The notes: generated by a model from the letters alone, not told the origin. A stretch of DNA of 64,000 bases from Chionoecetes opilio (GCA_016584305.1 JACEEZ010003781.1:212501-276500), one strand, 5' to 3'. Counted from the first letter of the stretch, positions 1 to 13,596 are shown. Numbers and translations: made by a program.

Positions 1-3000
1 CCCCAGGGCCAAACCCCCACATCCCCTTATTACCTTCACAGTCATAAAGGGCCGGGGGGCGGTCCAAATCACAGGGGGGCAAAAATAAAAACCCCCCCCC
101 CCGGGGGGGCCCCCCTAAACCCCCCCTTGGCTAATAATATTTGGGTAATGAAAGGCCCTGGAAAAAAAAAAAAAAAAAAAACCCTTTGGGGTCTGAGATG
201 TAGTGAAGGGACGGGGGTTTTGGTTTATTAAAATTTGGGTTTGTTAAAAAAGGAAAAAAAGGTTTTTCCCTTTTTACCTTTGTACATTTAATTCATAAAA
301 AAAAAGCAAGGGGTTATTTTGGTATTAGGGGGGAAAAGTGGTGTGGGGGGGGGGGGGGGGGGGAAAAAGGGGGGGGGTTTTGGGGAAAAATTTTTCAATT
401 TCCCCAATTTTGATTTTTTTCCTTTTTTTTGAAATTTATCTTTTTTTGGGACAAATTCTGAAAGGGGGGGGGGGGGAAAAAAAAAACTTTTTTAAATTTT
501 CTCCCTTGGAAAATTCCGTTTCCCCCAAATTCATTTTCCTTTTTTCTTTTTTCATTCCCTTTCCCCCCTTTCCCCCTCCCCCCCTTTTTTTTTCCCCTGT
601 TTTTTTTGGGGGTCAAAAACTTTTGACCTTTCAAAACTTTTCCTTTTTTTACTTTTTTAATTCTTTTTCCCTTCCCCCAATTGCCATGGAAAACAATTTT
701 TTTTTTAGATCGGCTTTCACCCGGGGGAAAAAAACCCCACCGTAGTTCCAAAAAACCCCCCAAATCCCCTGCCACAACCTTTTCACGAAAGGGCAAAAAA
801 AGAAAAAAAAAAAAAAAAATAAAATAAATATAAAATTTTGGGGAAGGGGAAACCCAATTTTTTGCCCAAATAACCTCCGGCCCCCCGCCCTGGTTGTATG
901 GGGTTTAAAAAAGTTAAAAAAAAAAAAAAAAAAAAAAATTTTTAATTAAAAATTTTTTTTTTTTTAAAAAAAAACAGAAAAAAGGAAAAGGCGCCCGGGG
1001 CGGGGGGGGGGGGGGGGGTTTTTTTTTTTTTTTTTTGGAAACAAAAAAAAGGCCGGGTTTTTTTAAAATTTTTTTTTGAGAGGGGGGGGAAGAGAGAGAG
1101 AGGAGAGAGAAAAGGGAGGGAAAGGGGAAAAAAAGGAAAAAGGGAACCCGAGGGTTTTTTGGGGTTTTCCCAATTTGGGCGTTAAATTTGGGGCCTCACC
1201 TGACCCCGGGACTTTTAACTCCCCTGCAGAGGATCGGCCCTTTCTAACCCCCCTTTTTTGGGCAACAGAGTAAAAATAAAGGGGGGGCCCTTTTTGAACC
1301 ATAAAAGTTAAAGAAAAAGGGGATAAAAAGTATAAAAAAAAATTTTAACCCCAAGAGTTGTCAATAAAAATTTTTTCCCAAAAAATGTTTGAGCCGTCTC
1401 AGCCCCCCAAGCTGGAGCCCCGTGGGGGGGGCCCCCGGGGGGGCCCCCCCCCGGGGGGGCAGCGGTGCCCCCCCAAAAGGGGGGGCCCGGCAGTGCGGCG
1501 GGGTTTAGGCAGCCCCCCGCCGGGACCCTGAGGGAAGCCTTAAAAAAGAATCCCACCCGCCACAGGGTCAAAGAAACCCAGGGGGGAACCAGGACGGGCC
1601 GCCTGGGCTGACAAGGGACGGGCCGGGGGCGGACCCCCGCACTGACGCTGCCCCACGAGAACGACGTTTTGATAGCATTAGTAAAGCTGCCTTACGAAAA
1701 TGACGTTTGATGACGACTTTAGCGGGGAAGGGGGGAGTCGTCCCCTAATGTGTTATAACCCCTGCGTCACAAGGGGCGATGGCCTTCCCCGGGAGTGGGG
1801 GTTACGCCAACAGGTGTCGTGTTAACGTAGCGGCGGAGGGAAGTCTCCGGCGAGGCTCTACGCCAACGATTTGACATGGTAATGAACTATGGGAAAAATG
1901 ACCCCGCACGAGGGGGGGGCTATCACGATAACGTCCCCCAGGATGGAGTGAGGGGGGGGGCTGAGTCCCCGCACTCCTAAGCGAAGGTGAATTATAGGCA
2001 AGAGAACAAATGCCCACTCGCGCCGCTAAAAAAGGGCCCCAAAGGAAAAAATTGGCTCACAGAAAAAAGGTGTAAGGGGGTGGAGGCAGAGCGCCCCCAG
2101 CACTTCAGGGGAATTGAGGCCTAGCGGTGCAGCAGGGGCAATTCCGCACATGACAATTTTTTAAGGGGTCTCCCCCAACTCAACAGGAAAAGAAGGGCGG
2201 CCAGGCGGGTGCAAGCCACGGCAGCCCCCGCCACCGAGTCTGCCAAACCCCCGCGGCCAAGACGCCTTCCTTCAGATAGACGACGGGGCCCCCAACCGCA
2301 AAGACCGGGAAAATTTCCCTTTATTATATTTTCTAGACTGAACATGGGTACTTGCCAAAATGGGGGAGCCCGCCCCCGGGCGCTGGACAACGCCCCGGGC
2401 TTCCAAAAGTGTCCCGGCCAATGGGGGCAAGGGGCGCTTCAACCATTTTAGGAGACACGCGAGATCTTATAGAGCAAGAAAGGAAAAAAAAGCCGCCTTT
2501 CGTCAAAAAAAAAGCGTTCCAGAAAAACAAAATAGCATTTTTCCCCCCAAAATGCAAATGCACAGTGCAAGTCAAAGTGCAAAAGTGTGCCGTGGGGGCG
2601 GCGCTTTGCCAAAGAGGCTTAAACAAGCTTTCTCCTCAAAAAAAGAAACTACAGCACACCGAATGTTAGCAGCAAAAAATTGCATGTCGAGAAAAAACCT
2701 TTCCTTGAGGAGAAATGGAAATAGAAAAATACTTCCGTGCCGCTAAAACCCAAAAGAAAAATGACGGCGGAGAAAAGGGAAACCAAGAAAAAAGAGTGGA
2801 GGCCGCCCTGCCTTGGAAAAAAAAGGGGATTCCGCCGCCACCGGTACAAGGGTTTAAAGGAACCCGCAGGTCCAAAACCCATTCGTGATCCCGGGGGATC
2901 CAAAACACCGCAAAGTAAGCGTAACGCACAAAAGTGGGGAAATGTCCCTCCCCCAGTGGGGGAACAAATAATCCGCCGACCGAGGTGAGACAAAATAAGG

Positions 3001-4960
3001 GCCCAGAGTACCCACTGGCCGATACCTGGCAGGTCCCAACCCGGGCACACGTCACAGAGAAGAGAATGATAACTCCCCCGCCAAAGGGGAAAAAGGGAGG
3101 AACCCGGGAAAACCAGAAAAACGAGGGTCAGACAAAAATCAGGTCCAGAGGGAACCCGCTCACTGATTCCTGACTAGTGTAAAAAAAATGCCAAGGCTTT
3201 GATAGGAGAAAAGCTTAAGAAGAACATACCCTAAGCTAAAGCTAAGTAGGGAAAAAAACCCTTCATGATAACCCCGATGGCCCCCAACATTACAAATACC
3301 GCACTAAAAACACAAAACCGAGAAGGATGAAATGATGATTTCCGCCAAAAGGGCCCCGTTTTGGGGGGCCGGACGCCCGGCAGCTGCGGCAAAATTCGCC
3401 CCCGACTCCCGCGAGGAGGTTTTTGCCCGCCTCAGACCATGGCGACCCACCGCCACCACCCACCTGGTGTGTGTGTGACGCTGGAAACCCTGGGGGTTTA
3501 CGAACGCGCCCACAAAATGAACCCGGGGTAGTGAAAGGCGGCAAAAACGCCCGCTGGCAGAAAGGACCAAGGGGCCCGGATCATGGAGAGACGACTTAAG
3601 AAACTCGTTTTCAAGAAAAAAAAAGGGCATAAAAAACTGAAAAAAAAAAGGAAACGTCTGATGTATATGGCGACAAAGGGGAATTAAGCGACCCAGGAGG
3701 AAAGATGAAGCGGCTCATAAAGAGGCAAAAAAAAACGTTCCTGCGTTAGAAGAAAATTCAAGACGCCGGGGAGGGGGGAAAGGCGGCAAGCGTTGGGGGG
3801 GTTTAGACCCCTCCACGGAGGGAAAAAGGCCGGGGGGCACGGACGCCCTCTGGAGGCCCGCCCGCCGGGCTGCGGCAGCAAAAAGGGCGTGCAGCGGCCT
3901 CATCCCCCCGCTGGAGGGAAAAAACCCAAAGCCCTTTGACGCCCATCCAGGAGGAAGACGAAGGGGGGGGGGGGGCCCCCACGCCTCGACACGAAAAGGG
4001 AAACGGCGGCCAAAGCCCCAAAAAGTCCAGGCATGCTGTGAGGGCCCACGTGCGGCCCGGCTGGCGCGACCACCAGGGGGCCGGCTCCAAAAAAAAGGCT
4101 CCAAAAAGAAGGAGGAGGCCCTCGCCCTCACAGGATCCTCCGTGACAAAAAGTAAAACCCCCAAACCCGCGCGACTCAACTGTTTCAACGACGACGCACA
4201 AAAACCAAAACAAGCCGTTCACCTTTTTTAGTCAGCCCGGGACATACTCAGGCGCTGTTAGGGGGTTGTGGGTTTGGGGAGTCAGTTTTCCTCTCACTCC
4301 ACGCCTCTCCGTGAGGGTATATTTAGAAACCAAAAAAATCCCCCCGTAAGGGGTCTGTGATACCATTGCCATTCTCGTCATTCCCTTTCTGAAAACCCCT
4401 TTTTTTCTTTTTTGGTTTATAAAAAAACTTGGTTATTAAACACGCGTGATAAAAAATGTTCAACATGTAATCGCAGAAACAGCACTGAAAAGGGTGTCGG
4501 TATCTGCGAAATGCCGTTACATAAGAGTGGAGAAGGGGGCGGGGCCCCAACCAAAACGTGTATAATCGTGTCATTTCTTTCGGAGTTTTATGTTTTAAAA
4601 TTCGGTTTAATGAAGCCGAACATCTATTGCCTTTTTTGGCAGTGGCAAGCTACTGTTTTAAGATCTTTTAATGATGACAAAAAAAAATCCTTTTCCTGGT
4701 ACTTCATTAAAAAAATTTTTTTTGCATTTTATAGTTTAATTTTTTAGGTTTTCTTGCTTATATGCAAATTCTTTAAAAATTTATCAGAATTGAATTTTAA
4801 TAGCCATTTATCACTCCCAAATTTTAAATTTTTCGAGATCACTTGTATGAGTTCGCAGTTTTCTTAGTATTGGGTTTACCGCCTAATTTTGGGGTTCTGC
4901 AAATTTCGAATTTTAGATACAAGTCCGCAGGGCCAAACTTTATATATATCAGAAAAAGAG
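1..4960. other. Homopolymer-bloated, probably low-accuracy contig end
   Basis: Mono-base runs of G, C, A and T of 5 to 20 bases dominate, often butted together, in a pattern not seen after about 5.9 kb. Many reading frames are open here only because of the skewed composition, and none resembles a known protein. I see no dependable gene. The pattern is typical of uncorrected single-molecule reads at a contig end, but a biological low-complexity tract cannot be excluded. From about 4560 the sequence becomes ordinary AT-rich DNA without a recognisable feature. Confidence 0.6.
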
Positions 4961-5399
4961 CAGAGGTGGGGCGATACTTTTTTTTTTGGTAGGCGATAAC
5001 GATACTGCGATACTTTTTTTTTCCCTAGTTCGATACGCCATAAATCCCCCTACTTTTTTGGATTTTTTAAAAGATACGCGATAAACCCCGGATACTCCGC
5101 TACCGAACTTTTTTTTAAAACGATATATCGCAGCGATACTGCGATACCAAAAATTTTGCTTTGCGATACTTTGCTACCTAAGAAAAAAAATGTATTGCCA
5201 AAAAAAAAATCTATTTTTACTTAAATTTCAGTTGGGGCACATTAAAAAAATTGTAATTATTTTTTTTTTTTTAAAAATGACAAATTTTATTAAAAAATTA
5301 AAAACACAAAACACCCACACACAAAAAAACACGCAAAGTTCATAGTCATACTTTCATCTCCTCTTCCTTTCCCCCCCCCTTCCCCCTTTTCTCACCCGG

Positions 5400-5645
5400 G
5401 GCCCCCCTCCTCCCTTCTTGTCCAGCAGCACCCCCCAGTTCCCCTTGAGGGAAAACCGCGCTCAAAGTTTTAGGGGGGTGGGGCTGACCCCTTTTTGGGC
5501 CCCCAATGTCCCCCCGCCTGGGTGAACAGCCTCTCCCCTGCCTGAGCTGGGGGGGGGGGTTTTTTCTTTATAAAAAAGGTCCACCCACGCCTCCCTGTGG
5601 ACGCGGGGAAGTCCACCCTTTTGACCTTGCCCTTGTTGATATAGC
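5400..5645 (-). pseudogene. hAT transposase C-terminal (dimerisation) relic
   Basis: Read on the minus strand, short frame-shifted segments match the order of the hAT C-terminal dimerisation region: FPAS near 5610, AGERLFTQAG near 5540 (compare the family signature SERxFSxAG), PKKGS near 5500, then SLKGNWGVLL near 5430 (compare the family FLxGN ending). Homopolymer-associated frame breaks lie between segments. It is a dead fragment of the enclosing element's transposase; no N-terminal BED finger or catalytic core is visible. Some breaks may be sequencing errors. Confidence 0.45.
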
Positions 5646-6279
5646 GTCCCCGTTTTAAAAAATTAAAAATTAAAATTTCACACGATCGACCCAGTTTAAA
5701 TTGAATAATCAACTTGTATTTTTTTAAACCTTGCTATAAATTTAAAAATATATGATATTAATTATTTATATAACCAACGCTAGGGAAAAAATAAAAAAAA
5801 CTTAAAACAGCAAATCCCCAAAGGCACAAAAAGTTGAAAACATCGACATCCCCGCAAATTCGATGAAAAAACAAGTATGGACGAAACGAAACTTATAATG
5901 AAGCAACAATAAAAAAACGACGGATCCTATGCACACCGACATGGAATTTTGGGTTTTTTTTAAAAATGTGAAAAAAAAAAGTATTATATACTGTAGGTAT
6001 TTGTTAGGGGGTTTCCGGGGTAAGTAAATGAAAAGGGACTATATTCCACGTAAATAAGCCATCCTCTTTTATTTTGATGTTTGTACGTTGTTTTTTAAGC
6101 TGAGATACATGCAGTTTATTTGTAGTGTAGAAAAACATTGCATGATGCACTTACCTAGGTATGTAATGTTACTAATGGAGTTATATTAAAAGATCAAAAT
6201 TTGACATTGTGCGATTAGTGCGATCGTGAATCGATAAATGAAGAAATGTTCTGTGTGCTAGAAAGCTGTTATGACAGTA

Positions 6280-6669
6280 AAGGCCGTGTCACACGGACAC
6301 TTTTTCCGGCATCTTTTGGTATTTTGCTACCAAAAGATGCCTGTAGTGGTGGCGAACAAATGCGCGTTCGTCACATGGCGTTTCGGCTATCGAGCATCTT
6401 CTTGCACAATACATAAGTCTTGAATTGAAGAATACGATTGAAATGAATACGATTGAAGTCTTCTTGCACGATTCATAATGTTAGTTTTGTCAAAATTGGT
6501 TGCTGGTTCCGGAAGATGCCTGTAGAAGATGCTCGTAGCCGAAACGTATAAAACGAAACGTATATTTATGAAATTATGACGAACGCGCATTTTTTGCCAC
6601 CACTACGGGCATCTTTTGGTAGCAAAATACCAAAAGATGCCGGAAAAAGTGTCCGTGTGACACGGCCTT
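6280..6669. mobile_element. Foldback-type MITE with ~60+ bp inverted ends
   Basis: Left AAGGCCGTGTCACACGGACA and the following ~45 bases are inverted almost exactly at the right end (TGTCCGTGTGACACGGCCTT). Within each arm GGCATCTTTTGGTA pairs with TACCAAAAGATGCC, making a second-order hairpin. The interior has no coding capacity. It is nested in the hAT-like element. The superfamily cannot be assigned from these ends. Confidence 0.75.
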
Positions 6670-6879
6670 AAGGCGCCAAATCTATGCGCATTACCGCTGA
6701 AAAACTTTTGTTTAAGGTCGCCTTTTAAAGTATCGCGGGAAATTTAAGCGATACTTGAGTTGCGATACTTGTACTCCGCTACTTTGAATGCTTTGCGATA
6801 CTGCGATACATTTTTGGCGGTGCGATAGTATCGCAGTATCGCACTAAGTATCGCTCTCGCCCACCTCTGTATTTACAAG

Positions 6880-7195
6880 GTCATTTTCAAGGAGTGTTTT
6901 TTTAAGGTAATTTTCAAGGAGTTAGATTTCAAGGTAATTTTCAAGGAGTGTTTTTTTAAGGTAATTTTCAAGGAGTGGGATTTTCAAGGTAATTTGCAAG
7001 GAGTAGAATGTTCAAGGTAATTTTCAAAGTTTGGAATTTTCAAGGAGTGGAATTTTCAAAATCGTTTTCAAAGTGTGAGATTTTCAAGGTAATTTTCAAA
7101 GTTTGGTATTTTCAAGGTGATTTTCAAGGAGTGGCATTTTCAAGAAGATTTTCAAGGCGTGGTATTTTCAAGGTGATTTTCATGGAGTGTGGAGA
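6880..7195. repeat. Minisatellite, ~28-30 bp unit (TTTTCAAGGTAATTTTCAAG type)
   Basis: About ten imperfect copies of a unit built from TTTTCAAGGTAA and TTTTCAAGGAGTG. It abuts the right end of the hAT-like element. Open frames across it are by-products of the repeat. Confidence 0.8.
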
Positions 7196-8003
7196 GACGC
7201 AGACAGATACAAAAACATCTAATATACTATAGGAGTAGCCGTGTGTCTGTGTGTGTGTGTGTGTCTGTTTTGGGTAGCCGAAACTGTAAATTCAATTTTG
7301 ATGCGAGTAGGCTCAAAAAATTGCAAATAAATCGTAGGTGGTAAGTGGCCTAGTCCCATGTCGATTGAATAATTTTGAAGGGGGGTTTTGGGCTAAAAAC
7401 ACTTTAGGAGTATTAGTTTACAGTGAAAACTCTGCGGTAACGTCTTGCCGCATTCCACAAACTCAGTAGACTCATGGACGTTTGTGTGCGTGTGTGAGTG
7501 TGTGTGTTGGAATCACACGGAACACAAAGGGTTGGAATCACACGGAACGTGGTCTACCCCGAGGCACTTTGACCAACGACAGCAACAACACGATTGGAGT
7601 TTGCAATCACATGTTGTTTAATATATACTACTACTACCAACAGTAGTAGTAGTATATATTACTATTACGATACATGGGTCCGAAGGGCCCACAAGCCCTA
7701 CAGTAAAGATCATAAGCCTAGAGATGAACTTTCGAACCCATGTCGCTAAGGGTTTGGATGGAAAGATGTCTTGCGGTAAAATGATCAAACAAACACATTC
7801 CACTTTTCCCCTGTAATCGCGTGATCCGCCAAATTAGATCTTAGAGAATGTGGAAAAGGAGGATAAAAGACAGTTAAGAAGAAGTCAAGATAAAAGACAG
7901 AGGAGGAGGAAGAAGAAGAGGAGGAGGAGGGTAGAGGTTGAGGTAAAAAAAAATAATGTAGATAGAAAGATCTTGTTATCCTGAAAAGGCGTCGACATAA
8001 GGG

Positions 8004-8005
<2 letters not shown>
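7196..8005. other. No gene seen; short GT tract and small hairpin
   Basis: The stretch holds a short (GT)n at 7240-7265, a duplicated GGAATCACACGGAAC motif near 7508 and 7534, and a perfect small hairpin at about 7619-7660 (ATATATACTACTACTA against its inverse). Nothing coding is supported. Confidence 0.6.
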
Positions 8006-9862
<1,857 letters not shown>

Positions 9863-10146
9863 CGATGAGCGGGAATCATATGTTACTTAAGCCTAAAGGA
9901 ACCACAGATACTGGCTCTCTTTTAGTGTAGTACAAAGTGAGTTTAATTCTTAAGTAAATTGGAGAAGTTTCTTTAAAACGAATTTCTACTATTTGCTGAG
10001 GTGGCGGGATCGTTTTAGGAGGATAATGGTGGTGTGGGGGAGGAAGAGAAGGAGGTCAGGAGGTATTAGGAAGGGGCCCTAGAAGGGTTTGAAGTCGTGT
10101 AAGAAGATTTGGATGGTGGGCGATGGGTAACGAGGGAAGGTGAGAG

Positions 10147-10351
10147 TAGGGGAGAGCGGGGCAGGTTGCATCGAGGGTAGGTTGCATCATTGCCTCTAAC
10201 TCGCATGTTATCACACGTACATCGTCTTAATACTACTACTACTACTACTACTACTATAAACTACAACAATAATAATAGTAAAAAAAGTTAATGCGAGTTA
10301 GAGGCAATGATGCAACCTACCCTCGATGCAACCTGCCCCGCTCTCCCCTAC
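10147..10351. mobile_element. Hairpin MITE with ~60-bp perfect arms
   Basis: Left GTAGGGGAGAGCGGGGCAGG is exactly inverted at the right (CCTGCCCCGCTCTCCCCTAC), and pairing continues through about 60 bp of each arm. The loop contains (ACT)n. The element is non-coding and no obvious target duplication flanks it. Confidence 0.75.
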
Positions 10352-10454
10352 TTATGGTTAATTAAAAGGTGACAGAGGTGGTTTGCGTGGCTGTGAAGTG
10401 TTTTATGGTTAGGATGAGTGAGGAGTGGGACAAAGGGACGGTAAATATAGACTG

Positions 10455-10666
10455 TTAACCTCTTCACGCCCAGATCTTTCCTTTGCTATATAAAATGGTA
10501 TGTTGTTAGCCATAAAATTACGAAAAGTAACTGAATATATCAAATTAACTAGTGGACAAGAATACTAAATAGATCGTATCTATTAAAATATTGCTTATAT
10601 GCATTAAAATTGTCTAATGGTATCCAAATTACAATAGAAATTAGGTTCTGAGTCTCAAGGGGTTAA
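10455..10666. mobile_element. piggyBac-like MITE, copy 1
   Basis: A 212-bp unit bounded by TTAA on both sides, with inverted ends of the form CCYCTTCACGCCCAG / CTCAAGGGG. TTAA duplication plus a C-rich terminus is the piggyBac hallmark. The interior matches the copies at 10931, 15309 and 17642. Non-coding. Confidence 0.75.
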
Positions 10667-10930
10667 GGGTGGATATAGCGCAGGGAGGGAGTGAGTGGGT
10701 GTAAATATATACTGGTGACTGTAGTGTTGTTGAGGTGGGATGAAAGAGTTTGAAGTAGATGTAAATTAAGAGCGTCAGAGTAGGATTGAGTGGGAGTGAA
10801 GGAAAGATTGAAGGGACAGGGAGGAGGAGGTAGGCAGAAAGTTGGAATAGTTGGGTATGGGGGATAAAGTGGGGTGCAGGAGGTGGATATAAAGATAAAG
10901 GGGAGATGAAAGAAGAACAAAAAAATGAAC

Positions 10931-11145
10931 TTAACCCTTTCACCCCAAGATCTTTCCTTTGCTATATAAAATCGTCCGTTGTTAGCCAAATTTAAAATAC
11001 GGAAAAATAATTGAATTACCAATATTAGCAGGGACAAGTATACTAAACAGGTCATATCTATATAATATTGCGTATATTCATTAAAATCGTCTAATGGCTT
11101 ACCTAAATTACAATGGAAATAACGTGCTGGGCCTCAAGGGGTTAA
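10931..11145. mobile_element. piggyBac-like MITE, copy 2
   Basis: 215 bp between TTAA sites, same interior (ATCTTTCCTTTGCTATATAA) and right end (GGGCCTCAAGGGG) as copy 1. It lies 265 bp downstream of copy 1 in the same orientation. Confidence 0.75.
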
Positions 11146-11380
11146 TAACATACCATTGTAGCCTAATGTAATGATGCTATTCAGACTAATTACATAAACA
11201 TACAACATAACTATCTCTCTCGCTGACTTAACTAACGAACCAGATAACAAGTGGGAAAACTGGGTTGCCTGACTGACCAACTGAGAAACAGACTAAGTGA
11301 ATCTGTTAACGCAATGGGCCATCTAACTGGTTGACCGTCTGAGGAAGTGAATGTGATCGTAGGCTTCTACAGTACATAGG

Positions 11381-11640
11381 GTATTATTCCAGATGAACAC
11401 CGAATTCACTTTGGTGGACGAAACTATTTTTTCTGGTGAGTTGTGATGTGTTTTGAATTAATCTGCTAACCGTTTATGTCGCAATTTTTTTTTTTTTTTT
11501 TTTTTAGTTTGGAAAAGGTTAGGTTAGGTTAGGTTAGGTTAAGCTAGGTTAGGTTAAGTTAGGTTAGGTTAAGTTAGGTTAGGTTAGGTTAGGTTAGGTT
11601 AGGTTAGGTTAGGTTTAGGTTATGTTGCTATGTAGTTAAT
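11381..11640 (+). mobile_element. TTAGG-carrying repeat K, copy 1
   Basis: The sequence TTCCAGATGAACACCGAATT and a motif ATCTGCTAACCGTTTATGTC lead into a T-run and then a (TTAGG)n array (11516-11630, about 22 units with TTAAG/CTAGG variants). The same flank-plus-array order recurs inverted at 24841-25284, so the telomere-like array belongs to a dispersed repeat rather than to a chromosome end. The far arm seen in copy 2 is missing here. Confidence 0.7.
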
Positions 11641-11860
11641 TATTATCTTATAGTGAATGATGTATTGTATGGTTTGTATTGTATGATGTATAGTACTTAT
11701 TATTGAAAGATGGAAGGGCAAGGCACGGCAACACGACGTGACGGGATGTTGTACACGTCCTTAAATACTGTGTGGGTTCGTCAGTCGCTATGAGGTTACA
11801 GCTAATGAATTGACTCGTTCTTGTATGCGTGAGTGAGTGGAAGAATATATGTGAGTATAC

Positions 11861-11866
<6 letters not shown>

Positions 11867-11927
<61 letters not shown>

Positions 11928-12153
11928 TGTGTGTTCAGTATTTCCTGTTGACCTGAGTTTGAAATTTGAGTTCTATAGTCAAATTTGCTTGTGTGTGTGT
12001 GTGTGTGTGTGTGACATAAATAAATCCAATTCCTTCCGTTATTTCTTGTATTTTTCCATTTATTTTCCTCCTCGTATATTTGTTTACATCTCTCTTTTGT
12101 TATTATGCCTCCTTTATCCCTATGTGCATATTATTATCCTTACTCTTATCATT

Positions 12154-12200
<47 letters not shown>

Positions 12201-12202
12201 TT

Positions 12203-12263
<61 letters not shown>

Positions 12264-12303
12264 CTCTCTCTCTCCTCTCTCTTTTCTCTCTCTTTTCTCT
12301 CTA
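11867..12303. repeat. (GT)n and (CT)n tracts before a CAPS exon
   Basis: (GT)n at 11867-11936 and 11990-12013, then interrupted (CT)n at 12157-12303. The last tract ends about 65 bp upstream of the exon acceptor and lies within the pyrimidine-rich side of the intron. Confidence 0.95.
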
Positions 12304-12368
12304 GATATATATGTGTATTTATGTATCATTGCCCTATATTAATAAATTTCTCATTTCCCTTGTCTCAG

Positions 12369-12539
12369 CAGGAAAAGCAGGAGAGAGAGGAGGAAGAGAG
12401 GAAGAAGCGACTGCAACTGTACGTGTTTATTCTGCGTTGCATCTCGTACCCGTTCAACGCCAAGCAGCCGACAGACATGACCAAGAGGCAGATCAAAGTG
12501 TCCAAGCATCAACTGGACGTCATTCAGGGGCGCTTCCAG
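12369..12539 (+). CDS. Cadps: Calcium-dependent secretion activator (CAPS/CADPS), internal exon a
   Basis: Exon of 171 bp (57 codons, phase 0 to 0) encoding the start of the conserved CAPS N-terminal region. A charged [13 protein letters not shown] stretch runs into [17 protein letters not shown] and a helix ending GRFQ. CAPS proteins prime dense-core vesicles for Ca2+-triggered exocytosis at the plasma membrane in neurons and endocrine cells. The acceptor is a tandem NAGNAG (TCTCAGCAG), so the exon may begin at 12369 or 12372, with or without one Gln. The donor is CAG/GTAAGG. It splices in frame to 30354. The exon sits between two long (CT)n microsatellites. I recognise the family by its conserved motifs and by the order of the following exons. 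The assignment is firm, but upstream exons are not in the window. Confidence 0.93.
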
Positions 12540-12687
12540 GTAAGGCGATTTAAGGTGTTTGAACTTGTTACCCCCTGCGTGTGGCTCCTCGTGACTTTGT
12601 GGCGCCAGGCGGTTCTTATGGGCGGTTCTGTATGGTGGTGGTGTGTTTATGTGAAATTGTCTTTACCTGCTTACCTCTATACCCGTT

Positions 12688-12829
<142 letters not shown>

Positions 12830-13059
12830 AATGTTGAGGATTGGCTTATTCATGTGTTGGCAATAGTTATTTCACATCAACACTCACATAATGAAAGTTG
12901 ATTCAATGTTGATTGCCTATTAACTTCCCTTAAAGACGTGAAGCAGGGCTGAGGGTATGGGGCCAAAGGATGAAGGCAAGAGGGAATCAGAATTATCAGA
13001 GGGGAGAGTAGCGACGGCCTTGAGCGTGCCAGGGAGTTGGCTTTCGCTGCACACTCATG

Positions 13060-13239
13060 GCTTGGCTGCGGCTGTGGCTGTGGGCTTTGGCTGTGGCTTT
13101 GGCTGTGGCTCTGGCTCTGGCTGTTGGCTGTGGCTGTGTGGTCCGTTGCAGCTTCCTAGGAGACGTGTTTATAAGTTGCCACGGTGACGTTTAAAGTAGC
13201 GGTCTGCACCACTACCCGCCATCATTACCCTTGTCTGAT

Positions 13240-13294
<55 letters not shown>

Positions 13295-13300
13295 TCTCTC
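13060..13300. repeat. GGCTGT hexamer minisatellite and (CT)n
   Basis: Imperfect GGCTGTGGCT/GGCTTT array at 13060-13137, followed after 100 bp by (CT)n at 13242-13293. Intronic. Confidence 0.85.
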
Positions 13301-13355
13301 TTCCCCTCATAAGGGAAAAAAAGAAAAAAAAGGAAGCTACAAGAGGCCGTGAGAC

Positions 13356-13596
13356 CTACACGTGGTAGTTCCTGTTACTTAACACTACTTTCTTCCACCT
13401 TTCATCCCCGGCCATGAAATAGTCTAGCATCCTTTTAAAACTCCCTATTAACTCCGCACTTACTACCTGACGACTGAGTCCATTCCAATCATTTACCACC
13501 CTATTTGTGCACCAGTTTCTCCCTCTCTTATCAACAAGGCGGTAAAGAAAGAGTTGCCAGGGCAGGTCTTTCTTCCCCTCGCGTGTCCCCTCAAGT
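13356..13596 (-). pseudogene. LINE ORF2 C-terminal end, 5'-truncated
   Basis: Read on the minus strand, an open frame of about 75 codons ends at a TAG (13356-13358). It contains QLFLYRLVDKRGRNW, then TNRVVNDWNGL and SFKRMLDYFMAGDERW. This is the typical C-terminus of CR1/Jockey-type non-LTR retrotransposons (pattern NRVVxxWNxLPxxVVxAxxxxxFKxxLD). A stop ends the frame upstream, so only the 3' tail of the element is here, as usual for truncated LINE insertions. No function is expected. Confidence 0.65.

Larger units (their letters stand above)
4961..6869. mobile_element. hAT-like DNA transposon with degenerate termini
   Basis: The left end begins CAGAGGTGGGGCGATAC and the right end is its imperfect inverse (GTATCGC...CCCACCTCTG). 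CAGNGGTGGG is a common hAT terminus. Both sub-terminal zones carry repeated GCGATAC motifs (about 4970-5180 and 6730-6860), as expected of transposase-binding sub-terminal repeats. A hAT C-terminal relic lies inside (5400-5645, minus strand) and a foldback MITE has inserted at 6280-6669. No clear 8-bp target duplication is visible, possibly because the left flank lies in poor-quality sequence. Confidence 0.6.

Noticed and set aside
338..4574. Numerous overlapping frames near the window start
   Set aside because: Composition is homopolymer-driven and frames overlap on both strands. No motif or splice support.
11516..11630. Chromosome end or fusion point marked by TTAGG
   Set aside because: The array is interstitial and shares its flank with another array at 25005-25135, so it belongs to a dispersed repeat.
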